Made by a program: the position numbers and the translations under genes | The notes under the pieces: generated by a model | What the model was told of the DNA's origin: nothing | Seen by the model: the letters and a program-made list of their open reading frames with translations, nothing else | The model's database searches: none | In this document: positions 58,962 through 64,000 of the stretch, one piece after another | How the letters are laid out: the number at the start of each line of letters is the position of its first letter | Numbering within the stretch: the stretch's first letter is position 1 | From: Crotophaga sulcirostris | Lineage: Eukaryota > Chordata > Aves > Cuculiformes > Crotophagidae | Assembly (NCBI GenBank): GCA_013397455.1 | Contig: VYZB01000535.1 | Coordinates: 227,076 to 291,075, forward strand | Reading direction: 5' to 3' | Length of the DNA: 64,000 nucleotides

Positions 58962-60159
58962 GTAAAGCAGCATACAAGAGTCCTGGCCATCAAGACTCCT
59001 CTTAAGGTAGTGTTTCCAAGCCCCATACATGGTATGACATTTTAATCTGAAAACTGCACTGCTTGCATTTAAATAAAAAATATTCTTTTTATCCCATTTG
59101 GACCTATTTAACAACACCTCTCCTGAGATGTGAAAGAATGCAAATAAAACATCCAATATGATCCTTACCAAATACAAATTACATAAATTTGTCCATTGGA
59201 GAATAACCTTTAACCATTACAAAATACACTCTACTGGCTTTTTTTCTCCCCTCTGTCTTTCACTCTTTTCTTGGACTTTTGAAGCAGATTTTTGTTGAAT
59301 AGATCATACAGGATTATACAGTTATAGCTTGCTTTCATATATTTCAAAAAGAAAATCATAAATATGAGTTCATATGTTAATAAATCAATTACGGAATGCT
59401 GTTTTACACATATGCTCAAAACATGACCTCTTCCAAGTTCTCTTAGAGCAGAAAGTTGGAGCTGAGATTTAAGGCACTTTAGCCTAAAAGATATTTGGAA
59501 TAACATTATCTGGTAAATATTAAGTAAAGTAGTTTTTCTGTTGAGTTTTATCCTGACTTCAGTGGTTTGTTATAGCTCCTTTTCAGTTACATACGAATAA
59601 GCCTTAACCTTACTTTGCCTCATTAATGAAAAATGGTGATTAGTAGCTATAATTTATTTAACCACTTCTGAGTTATGCAGGGGTAAAGCAGAAGCAGCCC
59701 GAGTTTTAAACATGCTCTTTTGCACTGTCAGAGGCAGTGGAGTGCTAAAGCATTTTCATTTTACAAAACAAAACAATGCTGGTGACTCATTTGTAACGAG
59801 GACTTACATAATTGCTTTTTTGGGAGTTTGACAAGAAAAAAATGTGTAGAAGCCAATCCGTGCAACTTTTAAAACTATGAAATAAACGACACACAGAACA
59901 CTTTTTATTCTATTTTTAGGTTCAATTCTCTACTAAAATTCATCATGGGCATAATGTAAAAAATGCTGCATTTATTGTTGCATGCCTGAAGGAGATGAGA
60001 TGAAGTTTAAACCCATTTGTTATAAAATAAAGCCACCAACAAAATATCATTCGTTGTTTTCTATAGTCTCTTTATAGCTTCCATTGCCATGATATCTGTG
60101 TAAACCAGCATTTTTTGCATAGTAACTCCCTCTCTGAAGCCATGCTCTTCTCTTGACTT

Positions 60160-60551
60160 CATAGAACCACAGAATGGTTTGGATTGGAAGGAGCCTTAAA
60201 GCCCACCCAGTCCCACCCCCTGCCATGGGCAGGGACACCTCCCACTGGGTCAGGGGGCTCCAAGCCCCATCCAACCTGGCCTTGAACACCTCCAGGGATG
60301 GGGCAGCCACCACTGCTCTGGGCAGCCTGGGCCAGGGCCTCCTCACCCTCATAGGAGAACATTTCTTCTTAAGCTCTCATCTCAATCTCCCCTCTTGCAG
60401 CTCAAAAGTGTTCGCCCTCATCCAATCCCTGCACTCCCTGATCAAGAGCCCCTCTCAAGCTTTGCTGGAGCCCCTTTCAGCACTGGAGGCTGCTCTAACG
60501 TCTCCCCAGAGCCTTCTCATCTCCAGGCTGAACAAGCCCAGCTCTCTCAGC
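60160..60551 (-). mobile_element. CR1 LINE 3' end with ORF2 tail, antisense
   Basis: From the tail: 'catagaaccacagaatggtt', 'tggattggaaggagccttaa', then 'gggacacctcccactgggtc', 'cctccagggatggggcagcc', 'gcctcctcaccctcatagga', 'catttcttcttaagctctca' and 'gagccttctcatctccaggc' followed by 'tgaacaagcccagctctctc'. It is well preserved and in the group of the 35-40 kb copies, but on the opposite strand. The window's longest open frame (60174-60785 plus, 203 codons) lies mostly antisense to this element and is not a gene. Confidence 0.96.
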
Positions 60552-62993
60552 CTGTTTTGGGGAAGTGATGTGCAGAGACAAAGCCAGAGGCGACAAAAGG
60601 ACACAGACCACTGCTGGGCTTTGGGCAGAGCGGAAGCTCTGAAGTCCAGTTTGTTGAAACTGAACTCAGTTGAGGTCGAAGGAGTTCAGATATTTTCCTT
60701 TTCAGCCTCAAAACTTCCATGTGCCTACAGCTGGGTACACGTTCATGCCAGGACCTGCAGTCGTTATACAACCTGTAGGTTGTAAGATTGCAACTCACCA
60801 AGCTGAAGACAGCTTCTGTTGGAGAGCAACGTGACAGAATCATTTCCCCATACCCTCTAGCACATATAATAACATGGAAAATAGGTACCTGAAACTGCAG
60901 AGGAGCAAGTAGCTAGGTAAAGTCATGCTGAGCAGAGTGTGGGATATTCCTTTTCCAGGGTGCACAAGGTAGAACCCTCACTGGGAAGGAGAATTTTAAG
61001 AAAATATCTGATCAAAATGAAACCCCAGAGTTTCTCTACTTTTCCTGCTTTAGAAGCAATCCCTGAGCCACAAGCACAACTGTATTGTGGTGTTTATGTT
61101 CAGCAGACCAGAATTATTCCTTTTGATAGGAGCTACACTAGTTTACATCAGCCAGGCGTCCTGCTTCTGTTTCTCATCACACCTAATACAACACACCGTC
61201 CAACTGGATATAATGACAAAACACCTTCTTCAAGTTGAATCGCTCAGTACCTGGCAGGATATATGCCTGGGCACTTAAAATCCCTTCTGTCTTCAGAGCT
61301 GGATGCTGAGGAAATTAAAATGAGCGTGAGTGTATTGCTGTCAGGACACTTGTGAGAAGTAGAGAGCCTGTTACTGTGTATTTCAGAGAAAACAGCGCTA
61401 TGAAAGGACACAAATGTGATACTCAATTTGGATGTTTTCCCATGTGGATGAAAGGAATCACTCCTCATGCAATTCTGAAAGAAACTGATTAGATTTATGC
61501 AGGCAAGTATCAGCTTGTGATTAGCATTTAGGTGAGGATGCAGTTATGTGCTACAGGAAATACTGGTGCGTGCGTTGTCTGTTTACTTTCATTATCTAAT
61601 GTGCTCTGCATCAGGCTGGGAAAAACAGAAGTGGTTATTTGGGAGATTTTTGAGCACTTGTAAATTTATTAGTCTTTCCTGAGAGAGGCATCGGACATAC
61701 AACTTCTTTATAACACAGTCTTTTTGGATGGGCTGGTAAAAAATGCCTTTCAAGCAGTTTTGAGCAGAGAATCAGTACGTTGGTGTTCTCTCTGGAACAG
61801 GTACAAAAAGATTTAAGGAATCATTTTTCCCCCAGAAGCTTCCATCTCAAACAAATAATTTGTTTTAAAAAGGAATGTTGGTTTTGAGGACAGGTTCAAT
61901 CACAGAAATGATGGGGAGATTGTATACATACACGTATAAATACATATATGCATATGCACACACACATATGTATTTTTTTACTTGAATTGGGATAAAACAA
62001 ATCTGAGGTTTTACATTTTTCATTTATCAAAAAAACTCTGTTACCAAAGAGCTTCATTCCTGGCAACATTTTTGTTGAATCCTACAGGGACATTTACCTT
62101 CAGGTAACCTTTCTGTGTAATTCAGGTCTTCATTACAGCTAATGGGGAGATAGACTGGTTAGTCACTACCTCGGGAAAAAAAAGGGAAAAAAAAGCAGCC
62201 AAGATTGTTGTATAAAAGCTCAGAAATCCTTTCATGCACTGTCTAGGCTTGGAATATAGAAGGAAATCTCTGCCAAGAAGCAAAGGATGTTGAAACAGAA
62301 TCATGCAATGTGTTAACGCTGCAGGGCATTGGAAGTAAGATGCCAGGGACTTCAATCAGAAATTGAATGATCTTTGTGATATAGCAAAGAGGATGGAATA
62401 ACATCAGAGAACTGTGCACACAATGGGAAGAAACTGCATAATCATTTGTCATCACTCCAAGCAAACGAGTGCTGGCAATGACGTTTTCTGCACCAACCTA
62501 TTCATGTCATAGTCTAAGGTTCAAATACCTTTCGGTAGCAGATCCCACCAGCAACATCCTCCGGTGGCATGGAAATTTGCAGCAATATCCACCTCCTCTG
62601 ACACTTCAAAGGACTTGTGCTCTGGTCCTTAGACAGTTAAGTGTGGATACGCTAAGGTGGCTATGAAATCAGATTAACTTAAAGAGCTTGTATAATTCAC
62701 AGCCTATTAAGTTAACCCAATTTCAAAACTGGTTCCACTTTGCATGAGAATGGACATCTGTGGCCTTCAAAATCCCCTACTATTTTTCATTCTTCATGAA
62801 GTATTCTTCCTTCCTTTATACTGCTGCTGATCACTGGCTGCGTCTTATGAAGACTCAGCTGAGACTGGTCAGATACTGAAACTGGTCCTGACCCATTCTA
62901 CGTGAAACAGATAATTACACTGAAATCTTCTAGAAAGAAAGGTGTCAAAATGTCCTGCATGCGGACAGAATTTGAACAACAAACACTCACTTG
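60552..62993. other. Unique region, no gene recognised
   Basis: About 2.4 kb, AT-rich. 61925-61971 is an alternating TA/CA/CG stretch. Open frames up to about 100 codons have no recognisable domain. Confidence 0.5.
61925..61971 (+). repeat. Alternating purine-pyrimidine tract
   Basis: 'atacatacacgtataaatac', 'atatatgcatatgcacacac' and 'acatatg'. Almost every step alternates purine and pyrimidine, so it could form Z-like DNA and is length-unstable. Confidence 0.7.
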
Positions 62994-63156
62994 CATAGAA
63001 TCAGAGAATCGTTACAGTCGGAAAAGACCTCCAAGGTTGTCAAGTCCAACCATCAACACAACACCACCATGCCTACTAGACCATGCCATGAAGCACCACA
63101 TCTGCATATTTCTTGAATACCTCCAGGAGTGGAGATTTCACCACTTCCCCAGGCAG
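62994..63156 (-). mobile_element. CR1 LINE 3' end, antisense, diverged
   Basis: 'catagaatcagagaatcgtt', 'acagtcggaaaagacctcca', 'aggttgtcaagtccaaccat', 'caacaccaccatgcctact', 'agaccatgccatgaagcac' and 'ctccaggagtggagatttca'. It is the older end type shared with 12956, 20137 and 22618. It stops after the 'cttccccaggcag' block. Confidence 0.88.
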
Positions 63157-63878
63157 AGAAATCTCCATTTGGTCACCAGTGTTGGTCATCTTTCTGCATA
63201 TTTTGGTGAACAAGTCAACTGGTTCCCTATGTTGAGCAACCAGTAGCTCTTGACAGTACCTAAAGTTATCATATGGGATCCAGCTCTTCTGTATAAGGCC
63301 CTACACAAATACTTATAAAAAACTGTTACGCTCCTGTTTCTGAAAATCTCACATTTAATTTAACATTCAGCCTTCATTTGCCTAAAAAATACAGAGAGAG
63401 AAAGAAAAAAATTCAAATACTACAGAACAGAAACCTTACCTGTATATACGTGGAGGTTTGAGATACAGGGATTTACTCAGGAATGTAGAGTAAGCAGAGA
63501 GCAGTGTTTTCAGGCTGAGGAACAGTCAACATTTGCATGTAAATGGTGAAATCAAATTCTAAGATATCGTCTAGCCAATATAGCTTCATATTTGGACTTT
63601 CAATACAATACAGTCTAATTTATAAGGTGCCTTATCATGCAAACTTCCATAGGCACAGTAATTTAAAAGGGATTATATATAAGCCCTTCTAAAAGAAAAT
63701 ATAAAAAAGAAAAGATTCTTAGCCTTGTAATATTTCAAAAACATTTATTGAAGGAGCTTCTCTACTTTTGGGGTGGTGTGGAAGTCCAGAAAGAAGAAGG
63801 TATATGCCAAACTGTTAAAGATGGATGCCTTCACTCTGGTACTTAAATCTGTATTTAGCATTTAAATCCATATTTACT
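63157..63878. other. Unique spacer
   Basis: AT-rich, with no gene recognised. An imperfect direct repeat ('ttaaatctgtatttagca' / 'tttaaatccatatttact') at 63842-63878 borders the last CR1. Confidence 0.5.
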
Positions 63879-64000
63879 CTGAAAGAGGGCAGAAATGTTT
63901 CCCTGTGAGGGTGGGGAGGCCCTGGCCCAGGTTGCCCAGAGCAGTGGTGGCTGCCCCATCCCTGGAGGTGTTCAAGGCCAGGTTGGATGGGGCTTGGAGC
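63879..64000 (+). mobile_element. CR1 LINE 3' UTR, cut by window edge
   Basis: 'ctgaaagagggcagaaatgt', 'gagggtggggaggccctgg', 'gcagtggtggctgccccatc', 'ggaggtgttcaaggccaggt' and 'tggatggggcttggagc', then the window ends. It is the same group as 35080 and 38086 and very well preserved. About 22 bp of the usual 'gggagatttaggttagaca' stretch is missing near its start. Confidence 0.95.

Larger units (their letters stand above)
58311..60159. other. Spacer with an island-like CpG patch, otherwise AT-rich
   Basis: The left half (58465-58805) is CpG-rich and is listed separately. A17 lies at 58945-58961. From 58.9 kb on, the sequence is AT-rich with no gene or repeat recognised. Confidence 0.5.

Noticed and set aside
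60174..60785. 203-codon plus-strand open frame, the longest in the window
   Set aside because: It lies mostly antisense to a CR1 3' end (60160-60551). The GC-rich CR1 UTR leaves few stops in all frames, and the remainder has no domain.
1..64000. LTR retrotransposon or endogenous retrovirus
   Set aside because: I found no paired long terminal repeats, primer-binding site or retroviral protein-like frame. The repeats recognised are CR1, small MITE/SINE relics and simple sequence.
1..64000. tRNA, rRNA or CRISPR array
   Set aside because: No intact tRNA cloverleaf, rRNA block or regularly spaced repeat array was seen. The only tRNA-like trace is the SINE head near 54.8 kb.

Overview
The window looks like bird nuclear DNA. 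It is AT-rich and poor in CpG, and the only abundant repeats are CR1 LINE fragments. Almost all of these are 5'-truncated and end in the CR1-specific 3' tail (tandem ATTCTATG-like octamers after a 'tcccttccaaccc' block). I count 26 CR1 segments, 13 in each orientation. I found no LTR retrovirus, no mammalian-type L1 or Alu, and no bacterial gene structure. At least four CR1 groups are visible: a fairly intact group with the 'cccagtgggaggtgtccctg' block, an older group with a 'ggaatcattaaggttggaa'-like antisense end, a 'taggttggactcgat' group, and a very old archosaur/turtle-like group at 8.8-9.2 kb. The exact species cannot be read from this.

I see no protein-coding gene that I can defend. 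The open reading frames are short. Those resembling proteins are pieces of the CR1 ORF2 C-terminus (for example near 5-310, 791-949, 15.5-15.87, 23.3-23.6, 29.7-29.9 and 41.4-41.6 kb). The longest frame, 203 codons at 60.17-60.79 kb, lies largely antisense to a CR1. The window is best read as intergenic or intronic sequence.

Layout: 0-1.2 kb holds two CR1 fragments. 1.2-8.4 kb is mostly unique, with a degenerate palindromic MITE-like element at 7.2 kb. 8.4-9.2 kb is a younger CR1 beside an ancient antisense CR1. 9.2-20 kb is unique sequence with CR1 pieces at 12.96, 14.1 and 15.2-15.9 kb. 20.9-21.13 kb holds the most striking structure: a nearly perfect 95-bp inverted repeat around a 41-bp spacer. 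22-30 kb has several CR1s, including rearranged ones. 30-35 kb has a GC-rich block and a 25-bp minisatellite. 35-40.4 kb has five same-strand CR1 tails of one group. 41-58 kb is mostly unique with scattered CR1 tails and a MIR-like SINE remnant. 58.4-58.85 kb is a CpG-rich island-like patch with a possible ATG exon and splice donor. 60-64 kb carries three more CR1s, the last cut by the window edge.

No genes work together here. The notable content is structural (inverted repeat, CpG patches) and historical (layers of CR1 insertion). All family assignments were made by eye from remembered consensus features, without alignment software.
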